Source of the DNA: Streptomyces parvus
GTDB taxonomy: Bacteria > Actinomycetota > Actinomycetes > Streptomycetales > Streptomycetaceae
Length of the DNA: 64,000 nucleotides
Direction: 5' to 3'
Assembly (NCBI RefSeq): GCF_032121415.1
Contig: NZ_CP135079.1
Coordinates: forward strand, 2,294,001 to 2,358,000
The notes under the pieces are model-generated. The model was not told where the DNA came from and did no database searches. It worked only from the letters and a program-made list of their open reading frames with translations. Position numbers and translations under genes: made by a program. Shown in pieces: positions 45,939 through 53,201 of this stretch (positions are counted from its first letter, which is position 1; each line of letters opens with the position of its first letter).

Positions 45939-47079
45939 GCTGCGCGGCCCGTCCGTCGCGCCGCATCCGCTGGACGCCAGAGCCCTGGCCGCCCTCGCCG
46001 CCAACCCCGGCTGCAAACGGCGGGCCCTGCTCGACGGCGCCGGGGTGGACAAGGGCGTGCTGGCCACCGCGCTCGGCTCCCCCGCCCCCTTCGGGCAGTC
46101 CCAGTTCGCCTTCATGCGGGGCAACGCCTTCGAGGCGAAGGTCAAGGCCGACGGCGGCGCGGAGCTGCTCCGCCTGCTGTACGAGCGCCTGGGCGGCTCC
46201 TCCCCCGCCCCGGGCCCGGACGTCGCCACGCCCGATCTGAGCGCCGCCGGTCCCGAGGGCCGTGCCGCGCGCACCGCGCTCGCCCTGCGGGAGGCCACGG
46301 CGGCGGGCGGCTGGGCGCTGCTGGACCACCCGATGCTGGCTCTGGAGGTGGCGGGCTCCCCCGCCTATCTGGAGCCCGACGCGGTGGTCGTGCACCCCGA
46401 CGGCCGGTGGACGGTCGTCGAAATCAAGTCGTTTCCCATGATCGACGCCTCGGCCGACGCGTCGAAGGTCGGCGCCGCCGCCCGCCAGGCCGCGGTGTAC
46501 GTGCTGGCGCTGGAGCGGGTCGCCGCGGTCACCGCGGGTGCGGAGGTGGGGCAGCGGGTGCTGCTGGTCTGCCCCAAGGACTTCTCGAACCTGCCGACCG
46601 CCTCGGTCGTGGACGTACGCAAACAGCGTGCGGTGACCCGCCGTCAGCTGGCCCGGCTGACCCGGATCGAGGAGATCGCGGCGGGGCTGCCCGAGGGGAC
46701 GACGTTCGATCCGGCGTGCCCGTCCGAGGAGCTGGACGCGGCCCTGGCGGCGGTGCCCCCGGCGTACGCCCCGGAGTGCCTGGCCGCGTGCGAGCTGGCC
46801 TTCCACTGCCGGGCGAAGTCCCGGGCCGAGGGGGCGGTGGAGGCGCTGGGCCGCAGCGTGCGCGGTGAGCTGGGCGGGCTGACGACGGTGGCCGGGGTGC
46901 TGGCCGCCGCCGCGGGCAAGGAGGGTGATCCCGCCGATCCGACGGTCGCGGCGCTGCGCCGGGCAGCCGCCCTGCGGGCCGAGGCCCTGGAGAGCTCCGC
47001 CGTCCTGCGGGCCGGGGCGCGGGAAGCCGCCGCCGTCGCGGGCGCCGCGGCTCCGGAAGGTGCGGCCGCATGTCGCTGA
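45814..47079 (+). CDS. Cas4/Dna2-like PD-(D/E)XK nuclease with Fe-S cysteines
   Basis: 421 residues from GTG 45814. After a disordered 35-residue N-terminus come the RecB-family motifs: RGNAFEAKV (E107), D189 in YLEPDAVVV, and E203-x-K205 in WTVVEIKSF. One Cys lies before the nuclease core (C67 in [10 protein letters not shown]) and three after it (C322-x3-C326-x5-C332 in [13 protein letters not shown]), the arrangement of the 4Fe-4S cluster of Cas4, AddB and Dna2 nucleases. It overlaps the next gene by 10 nt, and a helicase gene follows that. The role is inferred as DNA end-processing. Usually annotated only as hypothetical. Confidence 0.75.
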   Translation: MSASPASGPPPQIPPARQSAARQPETPPTRTRTTTLRQRLAELRGPSVAPHPLDARALAALAANPGCKRRALLDGAGVDKGVLATALGSPAPFGQSQFAFMRGNAFEAKVKADGGAELLRLLYERLGGSSPAPGPDVATPDLSAAGPEGRAARTALALREATAAGGWALLDHPMLALEVAGSPAYLEPDAVVVHPDGRWTVVEIKSFPMIDASADASKVGAAARQAAVYVLALERVAAVTAGAEVGQRVLLVCPKDFSNLPTASVVDVRKQRAVTRRQLARLTRIEEIAAGLPEGTTFDPACPSEELDAALAAVPPAYAPECLAACELAFHCRAKSRAEGAVEALGRSVRGELGGLTTVAGVLAAAAGKEGDPADPTVAALRRAAALRAEALESSAVLRAGAREAAAVAGAAAPEGAAACR

Positions 47080-48686
47080 TCACCACCCTGGCCCGGCTGG
47101 AGGCCGTCGACACCGGCCGCGCCCAGCCGCTCGCGACCGTCCGCCACCGACATCTCACCGACCGGCCGCTGGTGCTGGTGCCGCTGACCACCGCCGGTGA
47201 GGCCGGTGCCCCGCTCGGGGCGCTGGTCGGCACGGACCGGGAGGCGCCGCGGCTGCTGGCCGTCGCCCAGCCGCGCGACCGGGACCTGCGGTTCGCGTTC
47301 CTGGCCGAGCTGGCGGAGGCGGTCCTGCCGCACATCGAGGCGTACGCGGACGTCGTCGAGCCCGCCGAGCGCAACGAGACCGATCCGGCGACCGGCAAGA
47401 AGACCAAGGTCGAGGTCGAGCTGTGCACGGACGCCGGCCAGCTGATCGTGCCGAGCCGGGCGGGCGTCGAGTTCGTGCGTCTGCTGGGCCGGTCCATGCG
47501 GTTCCGCCGCACCGCCGAGGACGATCCGGACACCCCGTATCCGGCACCCGCCCGGGTGCCGCTGCTCGGCCGCTGGCTGACGCACTACGGGGAGCGGGCC
47601 CGGGTGCCCGGCTCCTCGCTGCTGCTGGCCGCGACCGATCTGCTGAACCGGCACTGGGCGACCGGGCAGAGCAGCCTGGAGGACCAGCACCTGGGCGCGC
47701 TGCTGTCCTGGATCGACCCGCCGGCCGGCTCCTCGGGGGCCGAGGCCGCGCTGCGGGCCGAGCTGGCCCGGGACGCGGAGGGCCAGTTGCTGTGTCCCCC
47801 GGCCGGTCCGGCGACCGACCCCGACTTCGACAACCGGCTCCTCGCCCCGGCGATCGAGCGGTACGACCGGGCGCGCACGGCGCTCGCCTCCGCCGAGGAC
47901 GGGCTCGCCGCGGATGCGCGCCTGGGCGAGCTGAGCGGCGCCGAGCGGGAGATCCGTTCGCTGCTGGCGCGGGTCATGCTGCCGACCTGGGACGCGGTCT
48001 GGCGCGGTCTCGACCTGTTGCGGGAGCTGCCCGAGGGGGCCCGGGCCGAGGACCGCTGGACCCGGGACCGCTGGTCGTTCACCGCGCACCGCGACCGGGT
48101 GCGCTCGGGCGAGCCGCCGCAGCCGCGCCGCGACGACGCGGTGACGGCGGCACAGAAGCTGGCCTCGCGGGAGACCGCCCAGGCCCAGCTGGAGGCACAG
48201 GAGGCGCTGGACGATCCGCTGGTGCTGGCGGGGCGGCGGCTGGCGGGCGAGGCGTTCCTCGCCACGGTGACGGATGTGGAGATGGCGTACACCGAGTCCA
48301 AGCGGCCCTCGCCGCGCCCGCTGGTCACCGTCCGCACGGACGAGCGACCGCATCTGGGCGAGCGGACGAAGGTCTACCGCTCGCTGGAGGGCAAGCCGCA
48401 GACGGCGGAGTTCGTGCGGGCCGAGCAGGAGACGGACCAGGACGGCGAAGTCCTGCTGGTGCTGCGGATCCTGGACCGGATGGGCCGGGGCAAGGAGCCC
48501 GCGCCCGGTTCGGTGCCGGAGCCCGGGGAGCGGATCGCCTGGACCCTGTTCGAGCACGACCAGCGCGGCGGTCCGAAGCTGCCGGACCCGGAGGAGACGC
48601 CGTGGACCCACGGCGGGCCGCCGGGCGCGGACGCCGCGACGCGTGCGGAGCAACCCGACCCCGTGACCCCGGAGGACCTGCTGTGA
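47070..48686 (+). CDS. Unknown protein linked to Fe-S nuclease and helicase
   Basis: 538 residues. No catalytic motif recognised. The N-terminal 60 residues look beta-rich (LATVRHRHLTDRPLVLVPLT). A middle helical region includes LLGRWLTHYGERARVPGSSL and a long charged helix (DAVTAAQKLASRETAQAQLE). A beta-rich C-terminal domain around 390-490 (PRPLVTVRTDERPHLGERTK, then VYRSL, VLLVLRILDRMGRG) could correspond to the beta-barrel inserted in Dna2/Upf1-type helicases, which the partner helicase lacks. ATG 47070 overlaps the nuclease gene, so the proteins are probably made together. Confidence 0.75.
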   Translation: MSLITTLARLEAVDTGRAQPLATVRHRHLTDRPLVLVPLTTAGEAGAPLGALVGTDREAPRLLAVAQPRDRDLRFAFLAELAEAVLPHIEAYADVVEPAERNETDPATGKKTKVEVELCTDAGQLIVPSRAGVEFVRLLGRSMRFRRTAEDDPDTPYPAPARVPLLGRWLTHYGERARVPGSSLLLAATDLLNRHWATGQSSLEDQHLGALLSWIDPPAGSSGAEAALRAELARDAEGQLLCPPAGPATDPDFDNRLLAPAIERYDRARTALASAEDGLAADARLGELSGAEREIRSLLARVMLPTWDAVWRGLDLLRELPEGARAEDRWTRDRWSFTAHRDRVRSGEPPQPRRDDAVTAAQKLASRETAQAQLEAQEALDDPLVLAGRRLAGEAFLATVTDVEMAYTESKRPSPRPLVTVRTDERPHLGERTKVYRSLEGKPQTAEFVRAEQETDQDGEVLLVLRILDRMGRGKEPAPGSVPEPGERIAWTLFEHDQRGGPKLPDPEETPWTHGGPPGADAATRAEQPDPVTPEDLL

Positions 48687-48735
48687 CCCCGACCCCGACC
48701 CCGACCCCCGCCTCCACCGCCCGGGAGGGATCGCG

Positions 48736-50070
48736 GTGACCGTCGTCTTCGATCCGGGCGCGGAGGCGGCCCGTGCGACCGGCGCGATCCTCGACGACAC
48801 CCTGCACGGCGGCAGCCGGGGCGTCGTCGTGGACTCGCCCCCGGGCGCGGGCAAGTCGACGCTGGTGGTCCGGGCGGCCCTGGAGCTGGCCGCCGCCGGG
48901 CACCCGCTGATGGTGATCGCGCAGACGAACGCCCAGGTCGACGACCTGGTCGTACGGCTCGCGGAGAAGGACCCCGAGCTGCCGGTGGGGCGGCTGCACA
49001 GCAGCGACTCCGACCCGTACGACAAGGTGCTGGACGGCCTCGCCAACGTCACGAAGTCGGCGAAGGCCGCCGATCTGGCCGGACTCGACGTGGTGATCTC
49101 GACGGCCGCGAAGTGGGCGCACGTGAAGAACGTGGAGCCGTGGGGGCACGCGATCGTCGACGAGGCGTACCAGATGCGCTCGGACGCGCTGCTGGCCGTG
49201 GCCGGGCTGTTCGAACGAGCGCTGTTCGTCGGGGACCCGGGTCAGCTGGACCCGTTCTCGATCGTGGGCGCGGACCAGTGGGCGGGGCTCAGCTACGACC
49301 CCTCCGCGAGTGCGGTGTCCACGCTGCTCGCCCACAATCCGGAGCTGCCGCAGCACCGGCTGCCGGTGTCGTGGCGGCTCCCGGCCTCGGCGGCTCCGCT
49401 GGTGTCGGACGCGTTCTACCCGTACACGCCGTTCCGCAGCGGTACGGACCACGGGGACCGGAAGCTCTCCTTCGGGGTGGCGTCGGACGGGTCGGGGCCC
49501 GACCGGGTGCTGGACGAGGCGGCGGAGTCCGGGTGGGGGCTGCTGGAGCTGCCCGCCCGGCACACCCCGCGCACGGACCCCGAGGCGGTACGGGCGGTGG
49601 CCCTGGTGGTCCGGCGGCTGCTGGACCGGGGCGGCGTCGCCACCAGCGAGCGGGCGGACGAGCCGGTGCCGGTGACGGCGGACCGGGTGGCGGTCGGCAC
49701 GGCCCACCGGGACCAGGCGGCGGCGGTGCGGACCGCGCTCGCGGAGCTGGGCGTCACGGGGGTCGCGGTGGACACGGCGAACCGGCTCCAGGGCCGCGAG
49801 TTCGACGTCACGGTGGTGCTGCACCCGTTGTCGGGCCGCCCCGACGCCACGGCCTTCCACCTGGAGACGGGCCGCCTGTGCGTGCTGGCGTCCCGGCACC
49901 GCCACGCCTGCGTCGTGGTGTGCCGGGAAGGGGTGGCGGACCTGCTGGACGAGCACCCGTCCACGGAGCCGGTCCAGCTGGGCGTCACGGTGAAGTTCCC
50001 CGACGGCTGGGAGGCCAACCACGCGGTGCTGGCCCATCTCGCGGAGCACCGGGTGCGCTGGAGGCCGTAA
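48736..50070 (+). CDS. SF1 (Dna2/Upf1-like) helicase
   Basis: 444 residues with a full set of superfamily 1 helicase motifs: Walker A SPPGAGKSTLV (37-42), Ia VIAQTNAQVDDL, II AIVDEAYQM (DEAY), III LFVGDPGQLDPF, IV PVSWRLP, V VDTANRLQGREFDVTVVL and VI LASRHRHACVVV. Motif order and the DEAY/GDPGQL forms match AAA_11/AAA_12 (DNA2/NAM7) helicases. The short length leaves no accessory 1B/1C domains. GGGAGGGA precedes GTG 48736. It follows the 538-residue gene by 49 nt. Probable ATP-driven unwinding partner of the nuclease. Confidence 0.87.
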   Translation: MTVVFDPGAEAARATGAILDDTLHGGSRGVVVDSPPGAGKSTLVVRAALELAAAGHPLMVIAQTNAQVDDLVVRLAEKDPELPVGRLHSSDSDPYDKVLDGLANVTKSAKAADLAGLDVVISTAAKWAHVKNVEPWGHAIVDEAYQMRSDALLAVAGLFERALFVGDPGQLDPFSIVGADQWAGLSYDPSASAVSTLLAHNPELPQHRLPVSWRLPASAAPLVSDAFYPYTPFRSGTDHGDRKLSFGVASDGSGPDRVLDEAAESGWGLLELPARHTPRTDPEAVRAVALVVRRLLDRGGVATSERADEPVPVTADRVAVGTAHRDQAAAVRTALAELGVTGVAVDTANRLQGREFDVTVVLHPLSGRPDATAFHLETGRLCVLASRHRHACVVVCREGVADLLDEHPSTEPVQLGVTVKFPDGWEANHAVLAHLAEHRVRWRP

Positions 50071-50167
50071 AGGTGTCCGGCCGGCGGAGCTCAAGGCCTG
50101 GGGCCCCCTTGCGCGGGGTTGGACAATGGAGGGTGGCCGTCCTGGCCGCGCGAGGGAGGAACAGCAC

Positions 50168-50509
50168 ATGACAGAGTCCGAGCGGAACGAACGGCAGCGG
50201 CTGCGCCCCGCGCCGCTGCTCTTCGAGCCGTCTCAGGCCACGGCGGATCCGGAGCACTTCTTCGACCTGGAGTCGCTGGAGGACCCCCGTGAGCTGCTGG
50301 CCCGGGCGACGGAGCTGACGCAGGCCTTCCGGGCGGCGACGGACCGGTCGGTGGAGTTCCAGGCGATGGCGGCGGCGCAGCTCGCCGACCCGCGCCGGTT
50401 CGACCGGCTGACCGCTGCGGACGTCGCGGAGCGTGCGGAGTGGACCGAGGACTACGCGAAGAAGATGATCGAGTTCGGCCGCTCCCTGCTGGACTCCCCG
50501 AGAGCCTGA
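50168..50509 (+). CDS. Small conserved hypothetical protein
   Basis: 113 residues, helical and acidic, no membrane segment. LFEPSQATADPEHFFDLESL near the N-terminus and ERAEWTEDYAKKMIEFGRSL at the end. AGGAGGA lies at 50154-50160, 8 nt before the ATG. It is 97 nt after the helicase stop in the same direction, so it may belong to the same transcript, but nothing in it shows a related function. Confidence 0.72.
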   Translation: MTESERNERQRLRPAPLLFEPSQATADPEHFFDLESLEDPRELLARATELTQAFRAATDRSVEFQAMAAAQLADPRRFDRLTAADVAERAEWTEDYAKKMIEFGRSLLDSPRA

Positions 50510-50745
50510 CCCCCTGGAGGGGCCCGGAGCCTGCGGACGGGAAAGGCCCAGGCCCCTGGGTTCTGCGGAGGTCTGCGGGACCGATGTGGTCGGGGGGGGC
50601 GGCCGGGGCAGGTGCTGCGCCGTCAGGCCGGGGGTCAGGTCCCGTGGCATATTCCGGCGGGCAAGATACCCCTCCCGCTCCTCGTCTGTCCCGGTTTCCG
50701 GCAACTCTCGGAATCAGTTCCGTCACTCCCGGTAGACCTTGCTTC

Positions 50746-51444
50746 ATGAGCGCATGGCTGAAAGACACAACGACCCTGCAGGCCGGTGCCGCCGTCGCGC
50801 ACCACGGCGTCGACATCTTCGCCCTGCTGCGGGACCAGTCCGGATCCCAGGCCGCCCAGGTCACGGCGGCCGGCGCCGCCTGGCTGGCCGGGGCCGCCCC
50901 CTACCCCCGCAGCACGCTCGCCCAGTGGGAGGAGCACCCCACGGCCCCCGGGGTGCTGCCCTGCGGTTCCGCTTTCGACGTGGTGAACGTACCGGCGCTG
51001 TTCGGGCGGCGGATGCTGGAGCGGCTCTGGGCGGAGGGGCCCGGCTCCGGTCCGGTCGCCACGCACCGGGGCCGGATGCTGCTGTTCGCGGCCCCCGGAA
51101 CGGCCCAGCGGCTGCCCTCGCTGCTCGCCTGGGAGGAGTGGGGAAGCGGCGGTTCCCAGAGGCCCGCAGACCCCGGGGATGCGCGCGGCCCGGTGCCGCC
51201 CCTGCTCTGTCACGGCACCGGGGACGCCGTGACCGTACCGCCGCTGACTTGCGCGTCGTCGGAGGGCGGGCCGCGCTGGGTGGTCGCCCCCGACACCCGT
51301 AACCCCTGGCTGCCGGGTCCCGATGTGCTGCTCTGGGCGTGTGTGCGGGTGAGCCGGTCCACCTCCTCGCGGGCCGGCTCGATGTCGATTTTTCCTCGGG
51401 CGGATCAGGGTGCTAATGTCTACGACGTCACCAGGCGCCGTTAG
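50746..51444 (+). CDS. Primase/polymerase-like (prim-pol) conserved protein
   Basis: 232 residues. It resembles streptomycete proteins annotated as bifunctional DNA primase/polymerase N-terminal domain: AAWLAGAAPYPRSTLAQWEE, VLPCGSAFDVVNVPALFGRR, LLFAAPGTAQRLPSLLAWEE and VAPDTRNPWLPGPDVLLW. The catalytic acidic residues of true prim-pols are not obvious, so activity is doubtful. The ending NVYDVTRRR looks like the natural C-terminus of the family, yet its stop (TAG 51442-51444) lies inside tRNA-Lys: the CDS and tRNA share 10 nt. The ATG has no strong ribosome site. Confidence 0.7.
   Translation: MSAWLKDTTTLQAGAAVAHHGVDIFALLRDQSGSQAAQVTAAGAAWLAGAAPYPRSTLAQWEEHPTAPGVLPCGSAFDVVNVPALFGRRMLERLWAEGPGSGPVATHRGRMLLFAAPGTAQRLPSLLAWEEWGSGGSQRPADPGDARGPVPPLLCHGTGDAVTVPPLTCASSEGGPRWVVAPDTRNPWLPGPDVLLWACVRVSRSTSSRAGSMSIFPRADQGANVYDVTRRR
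51414..51419 (+). promoter_or_regulatory. Possible tRNA-Lys -10 box
   Basis: TAATGT, 15 nt before the tRNA, inside the 3' end of the prim-pol-like gene. No clear -35. Confidence 0.3.
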
Positions 51445-51508
51445 CTCAGTTGGTTAGAGCAGCTGACTCTTAATCAGCGGGTCCGGGGTTCGAGTCCCTG
51501 ACGGCGCA
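51435..51508 (+). tRNA. tRNA-Lys (CTT), copy 1
   Basis: GCGCCGT / ACGGCGC acceptor stem, D-arm TAGCTCAGTTGGTTAGAGC, anticodon loop CTCTTAA with CTT at 51469-51471, T-arm GGGGTTCGAGTCCC, discriminator A. CCA not encoded. Identical over 74 nt to the copy at 62819. Confidence 0.97.
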
Positions 51509-51515
51509 CAGACAG

Positions 51516-51547
51516 GAGAAGCCCCCCGTGGAAGCGGGGGGCTTCTC
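51516..51547. terminator. Terminator after tRNA-Lys 1
   Basis: 13-bp perfect stem GAGAAGCCCCCCG / CGGGGGGCTTCTC with a 6-nt loop; also serves the convergent protease gene. Confidence 0.9.
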
Positions 51548-51573
51548 CGTGTGCGGGGGCCGGCGGGAAGGCT

Positions 51574-52815
51574 TCAGACACCGGCGGTGATCCGGACGGT
51601 CCAGGAGCCGGACGGGGTACGGTCGGCGACCTCGATACGGGTGGCGTCGCCCGGGACGGTGAAGGTCTCGCCGACTCCCAGCGGGGCGTCGGCCAGCGGC
51701 GGGTAGACCGAGCGGTCCCAGCAGGCCCCCGTCTCCGGGTGGGTGTCGACGACCTCGACGGGTCCGCCGCCGGAGGCCGTCTCGCTGCGGACGCGGTAGA
51801 TCAGGATGCCCTCGGCGCAGGTGTCCCGGTCGTTGCCGGTGGCGCCGCGGGCCTCGATGGCCAGGGCGCTGTCGGTGCCGGTACGGACGACGGCGAGCCG
51901 GGTCCCGATCGAGCCGCCGGGCACCGGGGCGGCGGCGACCGGTTCCAGGGTGAGGTCGGCCGAGCCCTGGACGCAGACGACCTGCCGGCCGCCGAGCCAG
52001 CCGAGCTTCCACTTGTGCCAGCCGAACAGGTCGGGGGCGAGGCCGAACTGGCTGCCCATGACGTCCCAGTCGCCGACGTACGTGTCCCAGTCGCCCTTGC
52101 CGTCGGTGGGCCGGTGGTAGAGGTCGGCGAGGTCGAAGACGTGCCCGGTCTCGTGGGCGAGGACGTTGCGGTCGGGCGGGTGCTGCTCGAAGACCGTGAC
52201 GACGCGCCGGATGTCATGGTCGTCGGCGCGCAACGGCCGGTCGAAGTTGACGACTTTCGTGGCGTCGGAGTCGACGCCCGGGGCGTCCGGGTCGGCCACC
52301 AGGTAGACGACGTCGTACCGGGAGAAGTCCACGTCGTCGTCGGCGGCGGCGATGGCGTCCCGCAGATAGGCGGTGCGCCGCTCGGCGTTCCAGTCCCGCT
52401 CTATGCCGTACCAGGTGGAGTCGCGCGGCATCTGCGTCCAGCTCCGCTGCGGGTGCGGGCGCAGGGTGAACCGGCCGTAGCTGGCGCGCTCGAAGAAGCG
52501 GGTGGTGGCGGGGAAGTGGTCGGCGGTGAGCACCTCGGGGGTGAGGACCGGCTCGGAGTCCGGGAAGGACAGGAAGATCATGACCGCGTCGAGGCCCTGA
52601 CCGGGGCGCGGGTAGGCCGCGTTCCAGGTGTCCAGGCCGAGCGAGTGGTGGGCCGCCGTCCGGGGCAGGGCGCACGGGGCGGCGTCGCCCGTGGCGGCCA
52701 CGGCGGGGCCCGCGACGAGCGACATGGCGGCGAGCGCCAGGAGGGAGGTGGCGGCTGCGGCCAGACTGCGCAGGGGCGGCCGTTCCGCTCCCCCGGGTCC
52801 GCGACGGGACGGCAC
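51574..52815 (-). CDS. Secreted M6-family zinc metalloprotease
   Basis: 413 residues from GTG 52815 (GGAGG 5 nt upstream); a GTG at 52839 is an alternative. Signal peptide to about residue 41 (LAAAATSLLALAAMSLVAGP, AVAA). The zinc site is HETGHVFDLADLYH at 221-234, HExxH with the third ligand Asp/His after a short spacer as in immune inhibitor A/M6 peptidases. GDWDVMGSQFG follows as the Met-turn. A C-terminal beta domain with two Cys (ASGGGPVEVVDTHPETGACW, PSGSWTVRI) completes it. Extracellular proteolysis, perhaps in development or nutrient capture. Confidence 0.88.
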   Translation of the reverse strand: MPSRRGPGGAERPPLRSLAAAATSLLALAAMSLVAGPAVAATGDAAPCALPRTAAHHSLGLDTWNAAYPRPGQGLDAVMIFLSFPDSEPVLTPEVLTADHFPATTRFFERASYGRFTLRPHPQRSWTQMPRDSTWYGIERDWNAERRTAYLRDAIAAADDDVDFSRYDVVYLVADPDAPGVDSDATKVVNFDRPLRADDHDIRRVVTVFEQHPPDRNVLAHETGHVFDLADLYHRPTDGKGDWDTYVGDWDVMGSQFGLAPDLFGWHKWKLGWLGGRQVVCVQGSADLTLEPVAAAPVPGGSIGTRLAVVRTGTDSALAIEARGATGNDRDTCAEGILIYRVRSETASGGGPVEVVDTHPETGACWDRSVYPPLADAPLGVGETFTVPGDATRIEVADRTPSGSWTVRITAGV

Positions 52816-53201
52816 ATCGACCTCCGGGTGGGGAAACACGGTCCATCCCGTCCACCCTGTGCCGCTTCACCACGCCACGCCCTGTTGTGCTGCCCCACAC
52901 GGGTCAGCGGCCAAAATCGCCCCCCACACCTTCACGGAACGTCACCGCCAGTCAGTCCAGTCGTCCGATGCAACAGATCCGCGCAGAAACGACCAGGACC
53001 GGGCAAAGCGGAACGCCTGCTCCCGATCACTTCCGGCCGCGCACGGTGGCCCGGACCGAATGGTGAGCTGGAACGGCCGAGGCGGCACCCTCTATGCTTC
53101 ACCACGCTTTCCCGCGTGGAACGGGCCCCTTCACGGGACCACCACCCGGTGGCCAGTCCGACCCCACCAGTTCACAACGACCTTCACAGCGGGAGCGAGC
53201 G
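52816..53201. other. 386-nt divergent region with cdgA promoter
   Basis: A possible promoter TGGAAC (53069-53074)-18 nt-TATGCT (53093-53098) is followed at once by the inverted repeat CCACGC (53102) / GCGTGG (53114), placed like an operator. A 15-mer at 53124-53138 is shared with the adpA leader. No gene. Confidence 0.5.

Noticed and set aside
48685..48709. ACCCCG hexamer repeats before the helicase gene
   Set aside because: Only about four short units; probably neutral simple sequence in a spacer.
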